From: Salinibacterium sp. SWN248
GTDB lineage: Bacteria > Actinomycetota > Actinomycetes > Actinomycetales > Microbacteriaceae
NCBI RefSeq assembly: GCF_015864575.1
Contig: NZ_JADYWW010000001.1
Location: forward strand, 1,697,719 to 1,761,718
Length of the DNA stretch: 64,000 nt
Direction: 5' to 3'
Within the stretch, counting starts at the first letter, position 1; each line of letters begins with the position of its first letter. Below, piece by piece: positions 17,890 through 27,200 of this stretch. Both the position numbers and the translations under genes were made by a program. The notes under the pieces were generated by a model. It made no database searches. It was not told the origin of the DNA and saw only the letters and a list, made by a program, of their open reading frames with translations.

Positions 17890-19408
17890 CACGACGAGTC
17901 GCGAGGAATTCGAGGCGCTGGTTGCCGGCGGCAATCGCGTTGTCCCCGTTATCCGTCAGCTCTTCGCCGATGGTGAAACTCCCGTCGGGGTGTATCGCAA
18001 GCTCGCCAAGGCAAACCCGGGAACGTTTTTGCTTGAGTCGGCGGGCCAGGGCGGCATCTGGTCACGCTTCTCCTTCGTGGGCGTCGCCAGCTTCGGTGTT
18101 CTCACCCAACACGAGCACGGCGTCGAGTGGATTGACTACGGGATGCCGCGCGAGCGAATCCTCGGTGATGACTGCCCGACGGCGCCGCTGGAAGCCCTCG
18201 CTCATCTCAACGAGCGTTGGAAAACGCCGCGCGTCGAGGGGCATCCTCCGCTCACCGGCGGCCTTGTCGGGTTCATTGGTTGGGAGGCTGTTCGCGAGCT
18301 GGAGAACCTTCCCGATGCCCCGCCCGCCGACTTCGAGGTTCCGAGCCAGGCGCTAAGCTTTGTCTCCGACCTCGTGGTGCTCGACCACCGTTTCGGCACC
18401 GTCATGCTCATCTCGACTGCGCTGAACGACGGGCATCAGGATGTCGAGGAGATGTGGACCGAGACCCAGTCCCGCCTCGACGTGCTTCAGTCTGGCCTCG
18501 CTCAACCCACGGATGCTTTCCTCGCTGATGTGGATATCGAGATCGATCCCGAGCCAACGTCGCGCTCCACGCCGGCGGAGTATGCGAAGGCGATCGAGAA
18601 GTCGAAGGAGTTCATCCGCGACGGCGATGTCTTCCAGGTTGTCATTTCGCAGCGGTTTGACCATGAGGTTTCGGCGACTCCGCTTGATGTCTATCGCGTC
18701 TTGCGCACCCTCAACCCGTCGCCCTATATGTATTTGCTGTCGCTTGTTGACATGGATGGTCGTCCGTATTCGATCGTCGGCGCGAGTCCGGAAGCACTCG
18801 TGAAGGTCTCCCAAAAACGCGTGCACATGCATCCCATCGCCGGTTCACGACCTCGTGGCGCTGACACCGAGCGAGACCTTGAGCTCGCCGAGGAACTGCT
18901 CGCCGACACGAAAGAACGTGCCGAACACCTGATGCTCGTCGACCTCGCGCGTAATGACCTCCTGAAGGTTTGCACGCCGGGTACCGTCGCTGTCACCGAG
19001 TTCATGCAGGTCGAACGATTTAGCCACATCATGCACCTCGTCTCCTCGGTGGAAGGCGATCTCAGACCCGAAGCCTCCGCTGTCGATGTGTTCCGTGCGA
19101 CTTTTCCTGCAGGCACGCTCTCGGGCGCACCCAAGCCTCGCGCCCTCGAGATTATCGATGAGCTAGAACCAGCCCAGCGTGGCGTGTATGGGGGAGTCGT
19201 TGGCTACTTCGACTTCGCCGGCGATGCTGATCTCGCGATCGCCATTCGCACGGTCACGATCGTGGATGGCGTTGCTCGCGTTCAAGCCGGAGCCGGCCTT
19301 GTTGCCGATTCCGACCCTGCCGCCGAGCACCAAGAGGCTCAGAACAAGGCTGCGGCGCCCCTTCGCGCTGTCGCGGTCGCTAATGCGATGACTCACCTCA
19401 GCTCATGA
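17882..19408 (+). CDS. trpE: Anthranilate synthase component I
   Basis: Converts chorismate and ammonia (or glutamine with TrpG) to anthranilate. The 508-residue protein has the N-terminal regulatory domain, with the LLESA element near residue 46 that contributes to tryptophan feedback binding in homologues. The chorismate-binding domain has SPYMYLL, the HPIAGSRPRG motif, LVDLARNDL and the C-terminal GAGLVADSDP. It overlaps hisI by 8 bases and the next membrane protein by 4. The amidotransferase trpG and phosphoribosyltransferase trpD are not nearby. Confidence 0.97.
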   Translation: MNSTTSREEFEALVAGGNRVVPVIRQLFADGETPVGVYRKLAKANPGTFLLESAGQGGIWSRFSFVGVASFGVLTQHEHGVEWIDYGMPRERILGDDCPTAPLEALAHLNERWKTPRVEGHPPLTGGLVGFIGWEAVRELENLPDAPPADFEVPSQALSFVSDLVVLDHRFGTVMLISTALNDGHQDVEEMWTETQSRLDVLQSGLAQPTDAFLADVDIEIDPEPTSRSTPAEYAKAIEKSKEFIRDGDVFQVVISQRFDHEVSATPLDVYRVLRTLNPSPYMYLLSLVDMDGRPYSIVGASPEALVKVSQKRVHMHPIAGSRPRGADTERDLELAEELLADTKERAEHLMLVDLARNDLLKVCTPGTVAVTEFMQVERFSHIMHLVSSVEGDLRPEASAVDVFRATFPAGTLSGAPKPRALEIIDELEPAQRGVYGGVVGYFDFAGDADLAIAIRTVTIVDGVARVQAGAGLVADSDPAAEHQEAQNKAAAPLRAVAVANAMTHLSS

Positions 19409-19974
19409 TCTGGAAACGTTCACGTTCGATCGTGCTGAGCAGCCTGGTGCTGCTTGGTGCAGTAGTAATGCTGTCGTGGACGCAGCGCTGGTTCACGATC
19501 ACACTCCAGGATGAGGTGAGCGTCGAGGTGCTGGGCAGCGATGTTGCCGGGGCGCTTGCTGCGCTCGCGCTCTCGACTTTCGCGCTCGTCGCAGCCCTCG
19601 GCATCGCATCGGTCACTGTACGGCGCGTTCTCGGAATCATCGCCGCCATCGTAGGGGGAATCATCGTTGCGGTCAGCCAGGCGACGCTTGCCGACCCCAC
19701 CCGCGCAGCCTCGGAATTGATTACTGAGGCGACGGGAATCAGCGGCATCGACTCAATCCGTTCCCTAGTAGTCGCTGTTGACGGTAGTGCGTGGTCGTTC
19801 ACGGCACTGGTCGCCGGCGTCCTCATCATCGCTATCGGCATCGCTGCCGCAGTTTCCGCTCGGCACTGGCCGACCGCAACCAAGAAGTATGACCGAACGA
19901 CCACGGTTATCGCCGATGATCCGGCATCACAGTGGGATGCTCAAAGTCGAGGATTAGACCCGACAGAGGGCTGA
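19405..19974 (+). CDS. Tryptophan-operon conserved membrane protein
   Basis: A 189-residue protein with about four hydrophobic segments: residues 9-27, 46-70, 75-94 and 130-152. Its N terminus is short, and its C-terminal tail of about 35 residues is polar. A membrane protein of this size and topology follows trpE in many Actinomycetota (TIGR02234-like, trp-region conserved membrane protein). Its function is not established; a role in tryptophan or indole traffic is only a guess from position. The ATG overlaps the trpE TGA by four bases. Confidence 0.85.
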   Translation: MIWKRSRSIVLSSLVLLGAVVMLSWTQRWFTITLQDEVSVEVLGSDVAGALAALALSTFALVAALGIASVTVRRVLGIIAAIVGGIIVAVSQATLADPTRAASELITEATGISGIDSIRSLVVAVDGSAWSFTALVAGVLIIAIGIAAAVSARHWPTATKKYDRTTTVIADDPASQWDAQSRGLDPTEG

Positions 19975-19986
19975 TTGGCAACGCCA

Positions 19987-20003
19987 AGCGGGTTACTCCC
20001 GCT
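19987..20003 (+). terminator. Small hairpin between the two trp-operon membrane proteins
   Basis: AGCGGG (19987-19992) pairs perfectly with CCCGCT (19998-20003) around the loop TTACT, followed by ACAATTTA. It may attenuate readthrough from trpE. It touches the -10 box TACAAT, repeating the hairpin-then-promoter arrangement seen before hisE. Confidence 0.4.
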
Positions 20004-20008
20004 ACAAT
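20003..20008 (+). promoter_or_regulatory. Internal -10 box TACAAT for trpCBA-lgt
   Basis: TACAAT is a near-consensus -10 in the 60-base gap before the small membrane protein at 20035. The start site would be near 20015, leaving a leader of about 20 bases that includes GGAG. TTGGCA at 19975-19980 is a possible -35, but the 22-base spacer is too long to be convincing. Confidence 0.5.
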
Positions 20009-20034
20009 TTAGGATCAGCAAAGAATGGAGCCTG

Positions 20035-20265
20035 ATGAGTACTGATACTGACCCCGGCCACGGAAATTCCCCGGCGGCATGGACCGCTGTAGTGATCATG
20101 TTGGTCGCGTTCACGATCGGAACGCTCGCTTTTTGGTTCAACGTGGCATGGCTGGTGTACGCATCGGCTGGGCTGGTCGTCGTTGGTCTCCTTGTTGGCC
20201 AGGTGCTGAAGAAGCTTGGCTATGGCGTGGGTGGCGACAAGCTCACCCCCAAGCCGCACAGCTAG
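20035..20265 (+). CDS. Small two-helix membrane protein upstream of trpC
   Basis: A 76-residue protein with a short polar N terminus containing GHGNSPAAWTAV, two transmembrane helices (about residues 15-36 and 38-60) and a basic C-terminal tail ending TPKPHS. I use ATG 20035, which has GGAGC about 8 bases upstream; a TTG at 19975 would lie in the preceding hairpin region. Small proteins with the same HGxSPAAWT start occur beside trpC in related actinobacteria; the family name DUF6704 is from memory and should be checked. Function unknown. The stop is one base before the trpC GTG. Confidence 0.8.
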   Translation: MSTDTDPGHGNSPAAWTAVVIMLVAFTIGTLAFWFNVAWLVYASAGLVVVGLLVGQVLKKLGYGVGGDKLTPKPHS

Positions 20266-20266
20266 A

Positions 20267-21037
20267 GTGCTCTCCGATTTAGTTGACGGCGCGCTCGAAG
20301 ATGCCGCCGTCCGTCGTGAGTCCGTCAGCCTTGCTGATGTAGAGCGTGCTGCCGCTGATGCGCTTCCGGCGTTAGATGCGCTGGAGGCTTTGTCTCCTCG
20401 CGAGCGAGTTCACATCATTGCGGAGATCAAGCGGTCAAGCCCGTCTCGTGGTGCTTTGGCTGAGATCAGCGACCCGGCGTCGCTTGCGACGTCCTACCAA
20501 ACTGGTGGAGCAAGCGCGATCAGCGTTCTGACTGAACAGCGTCGTTTTGGTGGTTCTCTCGAGGACCTCATGACGGTGAAGTCGATCGTGCGCCTCCCGG
20601 TGCTTCGCAAGGATTTCATTGCTGAGCCGTATCAAGTGTTTGAGGCGCGAGCCGCTGGTGCTGACCTCGTTTTGCTGATCGTGGCGGCCCTGGAGCAAGA
20701 GAAACTTCGCACGCTCTACGACCTCATCGTCGAGCTAGGCATGACGCCGCTCGTCGAAACACACTCCGCAGACGAGGTCTCTCGTGCTCTCGATGTTGGC
20801 GCAAGCCTCGTCGGCGTTAACGCGCGCAACTTGAGCACTTTCGAACTCGATCAGAATCTGTTCGGTGAGCTTGCCGACCAGATTCCTAGTGGAGTCATCC
20901 GTATCGCAGAATCAGCGGTCAAAACGGCCGCTGATGTCGCGCACTATCGCAACGCCGGCGCCGATGTGGTTCTGGTTGGCGAGGCTCTCGTCACCGGTGA
21001 TCCGATCGCCACGTTGCAAGACTTTTTGGACTGCTAA
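20267..21037 (+). CDS. trpC: Indole-3-glycerol phosphate synthase
   Basis: Closes the indole ring of carboxyphenylamino-deoxyribulose phosphate. The 256-residue TIM barrel has the catalytic lysine Lys55 in [10 protein letters not shown], then VLRKDFI, the VGVNARNL segment, and the final [12 protein letters not shown] and VGEALV phosphate loops. The start is GTG 20267 ([10 protein letters not shown]), two bases after the stop of the small membrane protein; homologues begin at this segment. It overlaps the trpB ATG by one base. It is monofunctional, not fused to TrpF. Confidence 0.96.
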   Translation: MLSDLVDGALEDAAVRRESVSLADVERAAADALPALDALEALSPRERVHIIAEIKRSSPSRGALAEISDPASLATSYQTGGASAISVLTEQRRFGGSLEDLMTVKSIVRLPVLRKDFIAEPYQVFEARAAGADLVLLIVAALEQEKLRTLYDLIVELGMTPLVETHSADEVSRALDVGASLVGVNARNLSTFELDQNLFGELADQIPSGVIRIAESAVKTAADVAHYRNAGADVVLVGEALVTGDPIATLQDFLDC

Positions 21038-22311
21038 TGCTGAAAGATGAATTGGGCCCCTACTTTGGAGAGTTCGGTGGTCGATTCGTTCCTGAATCGC
21101 TCATCGCTGCTCTCGACGAGTTGGATGCCGCCTATAACGAAGCCAAGAATGATCCGGAGTTTGTCGCTGAGCTTGCCGAGCTTCACGCAAGCTACACCGG
21201 TCGGCCGTCGATTATCACCGAAGTACCGCGGTTTGCGGAGTACGCCGGTGGGGCTCGCATCATTCTGAAGCGCGAAGACCTCAACCACACGGGATCGCAC
21301 AAAATCAACAATGTGCTCGGTCAGGCGTTGCTTGCCCGTCGCCTGGGCAAGACCCGCCTCATTGCTGAAACCGGCGCCGGTCAACACGGCGTTGCAACGG
21401 CCACCGCTGCTGCGCTCTTCGGAATGTCATGCATCGTGTACATGGGGGAGGTCGACACCGAGCGTCAAGCGCTCAATGTTGCCCGCATGCGGCTTCTTGG
21501 CGCCGAGGTTATTCCGGTCACTGCAGGGTCGCGCACTCTCAAGGACGCGATCAACGAGGGTTTGCGCGATTGGGTAGCCAACGTCGATGACAGCCACTAC
21601 CTCATGGGAACCGTTGCTGGCCCGCATCCCTTCCCCGTCATGGTTCGCGACTTCCACCGTGTCATCGGTGACGAAGCTCGTGAGCAAGTCATCAAGCTGA
21701 CGGGCGCACTGCCGGATGCCGTCGTGGCGTGCGTCGGTGGTGGCAGCAATGCCATGGGTATTTTCCACGCTTTCCTCGACGACGCCGATGTTGCGCTCTA
21801 CGGCTACGAGGCCGCTGGAGAGGGCCACCTGACGGAACGTCACGCCGCTACGCTCACTCGCGGTCGTCCGGGTGTTCTCCACGGGGCGCGCAGCTACATG
21901 CTGCAAGACGCTGAGGGCCAAACTATCGAGTCGCACTCCATCTCTGCCGGTCTCGACTACCCCGGAGTTGGCCCTGAGCATTCGTGGTTGAAAGACATCG
22001 GTCGAGCCAACTATGAGCCCATTACCGATGCTGAAGCCATGGATGCGCTGCGCCTGCTCAGCCGCACCGAGGGCATCATTCCCGCAATCGAGTCGGCACA
22101 CGCCCTCGCCGGAGCGATCAAGCTCGGCAAGGAACTTGGTCCGGATTCGGTGATCCTCGTGAACCTCAGCGGCCGCGGTGACAAAGATATGGAAACTGCG
22201 GCGGAATACTTCGATCTGATCGATTCGGCTGAGAAAGCGTCAGCGGAGGACAGGAAGGCGTCCGACAAGAAGGCCGCCGACGAGCAGAACGCTGCGGGGA
22301 ATAAGTCATGA
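21037..22311 (+). CDS. trpB: Tryptophan synthase beta subunit
   Basis: Condenses indole and serine to tryptophan with PLP. In 424 residues I see the PLP lysine Lys89 in [11 protein letters not shown], the [11 protein letters not shown] substrate loop, and the PLP-phosphate loop [11 protein letters not shown] normal core ends near residue 397. The remaining tail of about 27 residues is very rich in Ala, Lys, Glu and Asp and looks disordered. It ends four bases into trpA. The one-base junction with trpC and the 4-base overlap with trpA suggest coupled synthesis of the alpha2-beta2 complex. Confidence 0.98.
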   Translation: MLKDELGPYFGEFGGRFVPESLIAALDELDAAYNEAKNDPEFVAELAELHASYTGRPSIITEVPRFAEYAGGARIILKREDLNHTGSHKINNVLGQALLARRLGKTRLIAETGAGQHGVATATAAALFGMSCIVYMGEVDTERQALNVARMRLLGAEVIPVTAGSRTLKDAINEGLRDWVANVDDSHYLMGTVAGPHPFPVMVRDFHRVIGDEAREQVIKLTGALPDAVVACVGGGSNAMGIFHAFLDDADVALYGYEAAGEGHLTERHAATLTRGRPGVLHGARSYMLQDAEGQTIESHSISAGLDYPGVGPEHSWLKDIGRANYEPITDAEAMDALRLLSRTEGIIPAIESAHALAGAIKLGKELGPDSVILVNLSGRGDKDMETAAEYFDLIDSAEKASAEDRKASDKKAADEQNAAGNKS

Positions 22312-23090
22312 GCGCTGTAGAAGTAGCAATCGCTCAGGCCAATCGTGACCGTGCGGGTGCCCTCATCGGCTACTTGCCTGTCGGTTTTCCCACTGTTGCT
22401 GAGAGCATCGAAGCTGCTGTGGCCCTCGCAGAGAATGGCGTCGACGTCATTGAGCTCGGCCTGCCGTACTCAGACCCCGTCATGGACGGCCCTGCTATTC
22501 AGAAGGCTACCCAGCTCGCTCTCACGAACGGTTTTCGCCTCCAGGACGGCTTCGACGCGGTCGCCGAGATCACGTCTCGCGTGTCGACGCCTGTCGTTCT
22601 CATGAGTTACTGGAATCCGATCATGCAGTATGGCGTCGATCGTTTTGCAGACGAGCTGAAGGCTGCTGGCGGAGCGGGAATCATCACGCCAGACCTCGTG
22701 AGCGATGAGGCCGCTGACTGGATTGCCGCCTCCGAGCGCACCGGTCTTGACCGCATTTTCTTGGCGGCTCCGTCCTCCAGCGATGAACGGCTCGTGCGCG
22801 CTGTTGAGGCCAGCACCGGCTTTGTCTATGCCGTATCGACCATGGGTATCACTGGTGCTCGTTCCGACGTAGATATCGCGGCCAAAACCCTCGTGGCACG
22901 CTTGCGTGAGGCAGGCTCCACGAGTGCGTGTGTCGGTCTGGGTATCTCCACTGCTGAGCAGGTTCGCGAAGTTCTTACCTACGCGGATGGCGCCATTGTG
23001 GGGTCCGTTTTCGTTAGTGCGTTGTCTTCCGGTGGGGTGGATGCTGTCGCTAAAACGGCCGCGTCGCTTTCGACCGGTACTCTTGCTTAG
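22308..23090 (+). CDS. trpA: Tryptophan synthase alpha subunit
   Basis: Cleaves indole-3-glycerol phosphate and channels indole to TrpB. The 260-residue TIM barrel has the catalytic Glu49 and Asp60 in [14 protein letters not shown], the [12 protein letters not shown] loop, and the phosphate-binding VGLGIST and GAIVGSVFV segments. It overlaps trpB by 4 bases. A 24-base gap with GAAAGG separates it from lgt, the conserved trpA-lgt neighbour pair of actinobacteria. Confidence 0.98.
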   Translation: MSAVEVAIAQANRDRAGALIGYLPVGFPTVAESIEAAVALAENGVDVIELGLPYSDPVMDGPAIQKATQLALTNGFRLQDGFDAVAEITSRVSTPVVLMSYWNPIMQYGVDRFADELKAAGGAGIITPDLVSDEAADWIAASERTGLDRIFLAAPSSSDERLVRAVEASTGFVYAVSTMGITGARSDVDIAAKTLVARLREAGSTSACVGLGISTAEQVREVLTYADGAIVGSVFVSALSSGGVDAVAKTAASLSTGTLA

Positions 23091-23114
23091 TCGCAGTTCA
23101 GAAAGGTCACCGTT

Positions 23115-24173
23115 TTGTCACTAATGCCGTTGAGCATTCCCAGCCCGCCTGATTCATGGGCGACGCTTGTTACCCTTCCGTTTGGCCAGTGGTTCAGCAA
23201 CCTGGGCCTCAATTTCGGCGGTACGGTCGTGATTCACACGTACGCGATCTGCATCCTGATCGGCATTATTGCGGCAACATGGCTGACGTCACGTCGGCTG
23301 ACTCGTCACGGTGCTGAGCCCGGGATTGTCATCGACATCATCATTTGGGCTGTCCCCCTTGGCCTTGTGGGTGCACGTTTGTATCACGTGTTTACTCACC
23401 CGGGCGATTACTTCTACGACGGCGCAGACCCCTGGGAGATCATTCGCATCTGGAATGGTGGAAACGCCATCTTCGGATCGCTGATTGGTGGTGCTGTCGG
23501 TGCCTACATCGGTGCTCGCCTGACGGGCATCCGTTTCTGGAGCTTTGCGGATGCACTGGCGCCCGCAATTCTGCTCGCTCAGGCCATTGGCCGCCTCGGT
23601 AACTACTTCAATCACGAACTCTTCGGTCAGCCGACGGCTTTGCCCTGGGGCCTCGAGATTGAGGCGGGCAACTCGGCTATTCCCGTTGGCCTGCCGGTTG
23701 ACACTCTCTTCCACCCGACCTTCCTGTACGAAATGGTCTGGAACGTCGTCGGAATCGTCTTCTTGCTCACGATGGAGCGCCAGTACGGCTTCGTCAAGAA
23801 GCACGTTCTTGGTCTCTCCGTTCCTGTTTTCGCTGCGGTCGGTCCCGTCCGGTTGCAGTGGGGCAAGGTCTGGGCCTTGTACATGATTTGGTACGGAGTC
23901 GGCCGCTCGTGGTTCGAATCGATCCGTATTGATCCCAGCGAGGTCTACTTCGGTTTGCGCGTGAACGTGTGGGGAGCCATCCTTACTGTTGCGCTCGGTA
24001 TCCTGCTCTATGTCATTCAGTCTCGCCGTCACGTTGGTCGCGAAAAGAGCGCCTACGTCGACGGTCACGTCTGGAGTGCCGATGGTGTTGTAAACTCCGA
24101 TGAAAGATATTCCGAGCATGACATTGTCGTCAGCGCTGCGGAGGAGTCCGCTCCTGTCGTAGATTCGAAGTAG
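23115..24173 (+). CDS. lgt: Prolipoprotein diacylglyceryl transferase
   Basis: An integral membrane enzyme that attaches diacylglycerol to the lipobox cysteine of prolipoproteins. The 352-residue protein has about seven hydrophobic segments and the Lgt signature GRLGNYFNHELFGQPT, with GGNAIFGSLIGG before it. A cytosolic C-terminal tail of about 50 residues is acidic and variable. I chose TTG 23115 because GAAAGG (23101-23106) is 8 bases upstream; ATG 23124 would be 17 bases away. It is the last gene of the trp transcript. Confidence 0.95.
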   Translation: MSLMPLSIPSPPDSWATLVTLPFGQWFSNLGLNFGGTVVIHTYAICILIGIIAATWLTSRRLTRHGAEPGIVIDIIIWAVPLGLVGARLYHVFTHPGDYFYDGADPWEIIRIWNGGNAIFGSLIGGAVGAYIGARLTGIRFWSFADALAPAILLAQAIGRLGNYFNHELFGQPTALPWGLEIEAGNSAIPVGLPVDTLFHPTFLYEMVWNVVGIVFLLTMERQYGFVKKHVLGLSVPVFAAVGPVRLQWGKVWALYMIWYGVGRSWFESIRIDPSEVYFGLRVNVWGAILTVALGILLYVIQSRRHVGREKSAYVDGHVWSADGVVNSDERYSEHDIVVSAAEESAPVVDSK

Positions 24174-24202
24174 TCCGCCACAAGCGGCCACACCCCCTCA
24201 GG

Positions 24203-24213
24203 CCTGAATCAGG
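24203..24213 (+). promoter_or_regulatory. Inverted repeat upstream of gltB
   Basis: CCTGA-A-TCAGG is a perfect 5+1+5 inverted repeat in the 104-base gap between lgt and gltB, 65 bases before the gltB ATG. It could be a regulator site for glutamate synthase, but a match this short can occur by chance. Confidence 0.25.
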
Positions 24214-24277
24214 TACTGATTTTCTTTGGGCCATAGAAGTCCCTCTCCGCACCAGTAATACGTGAGGACGGTACGGC

Positions 24278-27200
24278 ATGGCTGTTACCCCACCCTTTGA
24301 ACGCTTTGGTTCTATTCCCGCAGCACAGGGAATGTACGACCCATCCAATGAGAAAGATGCCTGTGGCCTTGCCATGGTGGCGACGCTTCGCGGCACGCCG
24401 GGGCATGACATTATTGCGACGGCTCTAGAGGCGCTGCGCAACCTTGAACACCGCGGGGCCGTAGGGTCCGACGCGGGCACCGGTGACGGTGCTGGCATCA
24501 TGACGCAGATCCCGGATGCCTTCTTCCGCGATGTTGTCGACTTTGAGTTGCCTTCTGTTGGCCGCTACGCCGTCGGCATTGCGTTCTTGCCGCTCGACAG
24601 TGTTGCTCGTGATGACGTCAAGCGCGGCATTGAGAAGCTAGCGGAAGAGGAAGACCTCACTGTCCTCGGGTGGCGCACTGTGCCGATCCAGCCGGGGGAG
24701 CTCGGTTCGCTCGCACGCGGAGCGATGCCCGCATTTGAGCAGCTATTTCTGCAGTCGAAGCGCGTTGACCTCAAGGGCACGCTTCGCGGCATCCACCTCG
24801 ATCGCCAGACCTACCGCTTGCGCAAGCGGGCTGAGCGGGATCTGCACGTCTACTTCCCGTCGCTGTCGTGCCGCACCATTACCTACAAGGGAATGGTCAC
24901 GACCCTGCAGCTCGAGCCGTTCTACCCTGACCTGTCAGATGAACGCTTTGCCTCGAAGCTTGCTCTCGTGCACTCGCGGTACTCCACCAACACGTTCCCC
25001 TCATGGCCGCTCGCACAGCCGTTCCGTATGGTCGCGCACAACGGTGAGATCAACACGGTGCAGGGAAACCGCAACTGGATGCGCGCACGCCAGTCGCAGC
25101 TTGAATCTGCCGTTTTCGGCGACATCAAGGACATTCTGCCGGTCAACACGCCTGGCGCTAGCGACTCGGCGTCGTTCGATGAGGTTGTTGAGCTTCTCAA
25201 CCTCGCTGGGCGTCCGCTGCCGCACGCCATGATGATGATGGTTCCGGAAGCGTATGAGAACCAGACAGACACCGATCCTCGTCGCCGTGCATTCTACGAG
25301 TACCACTCGATGCTCATGGAGCCGTGGGATGGTCCAGCCGCCCTGGTCTTCACCGACGGTTCGCTCGTAGGCGCGACTCTCGACCGCAATGGGCTTCGCC
25401 CCGGTCGCTACCTTGTCACCGACGATGGTCTTGTCGTGTTGGCGAGTGAGATTGGCGTCTTCGATATTGAGCCGACGAAGGTCGTGCGCAAGGGGCGGCT
25501 TCGTCCGGGCAAGATGTTCCTTGTCGACACGGCTGCCGGTCGTCTTATTGAAGATGATGAGATCAAGGCTGAGCTTGCCGCGTCGCGTCCCTGGGCTGAG
25601 TGGCTCGAGAGCGGCCGCATTGCTCTCGAAGAACTTCCCGAGCGCGAACACATCGTGCACACGCCGGCGTCAGTTACGCGCCGCCAACGTACCTTCGGTT
25701 ACACCGAGGAAGAAGTTCGCATTCTCATCGAGCCAATGTCGCGGCTCGGTGCGGAACCGCTGGGCGCCATGGGCTCTGACACTCCCATTGCCGTGTTGTC
25801 TCAGCGACCCCGTTTGCTATTCGATTACTTCACGCAGCAGTTTGCTCAGGTCACGAACCCGCCGCTTGACTCGATCCGAGAGGCCGTCGTCACGTCGATG
25901 CGCCTCGGGGTTGGCCCTCAGCGCAACTTGCTCAGCGCAACTCAGGACCACGCTAGGCAAGTAGCGCTAGCGTTCCCGGTGATTGACAACGATGAGCTAG
26001 CGAAGATCCAACACATCGAGCCTCATCCTGGCAGCCGCTTAGCTACCACGATCAAGGGTCTCTATCGTGTGGATGCTGGTCCGTCCGCGATGCAAAAGCG
26101 TCTTGACGAAATGTGCGCGGAAGCTGACGCAGCAATCGCCGACGGCGCAGAATTCATCGTGCTCTCCGACCGCGATTCCAACAAGGATTTGGCACCGATT
26201 CCGTCGTTGCTCATGTTGGCAACGGTTCACCACCACCTCATCCGCCAAGAAGAGCGCATGAAGGTCGGCATGATCGTCGAAGCTGGCGACGTGCGTGAAG
26301 TTCACCATGTTGCACTGCTTGTGGGTTATGGCGCTTCCGCCATCAACCCGTACCTCGCTATGGAGTCAGCTGAAGAGCTCGTGCGTAACGGCACGATCAC
26401 CGACATCACTCCCGAGAAGGCTGTTCGCAACCTGATTACCGCGCTCGGTAAGGGCGTTCTGAAGATCATGTCCAAGATGGGCATCTCTGTGGTCAGTTCC
26501 TATGCTGGCGCTCAGGCTTTCGAAGCTGTTGGTTTGTCGCAGGCGTTCGTTGACCAGTACTTCACGGGAACCACGAGCATCTTGGGGGGAGTCGGTCTCG
26601 ACGCGATTGCACGCGAGAACGCTGCCCGCCACGTAGCGGCGTACCCCGAAGACCGCGCACCCACGGTTCACGAACGACTCAACACGGGTGGCGAGTACCA
26701 GTGGCGTCGCGAGGGTCCGCCCCACCTCTTCAACCCGGAGACCGTATTCAAGCTGCAGCACTCTACTCGCACGCGCCGCTACGACATCTTCCGCGAGTAC
26801 ACCTCGAAGGTCGATGAGCAGGCCGAAGCGCTGATGACCCTTCGCGGGCTCTTTAAATTCAACATGACGGATCGCACGCCGGTTCCGATTGATGAGGTTG
26901 AACCGATCTCGAGCATCGTTAAGCGCTTTAGTACCGGTGCGATGAGCTATGGATCGATTAGCAAGGAAGCGCACGAAACGCTTGCTATTGCGATGAACCA
27001 GCTCGGCGCGCGCTCGAACACTGGTGAGGGCGGCGAGGATGTCGATCGACTTCTTGACCCCACTCGCCGCAGCGCCATCAAGCAGGTGGCATCTGGTCGC
27101 TTTGGCGTCACGAGCATGTACTTAACGCACGCTGACGACATTCAGATCAAAATGGCTCAGGGAGCGAAGCCCGGTGAGGGTGGCCAGCTTCCCGCAGGCA

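Noticed and set aside
17882-17911. Tryptophan attenuator before trpE
   Set aside because: trpE starts inside hisI, so no leader peptide or antiterminator hairpin can fit there.
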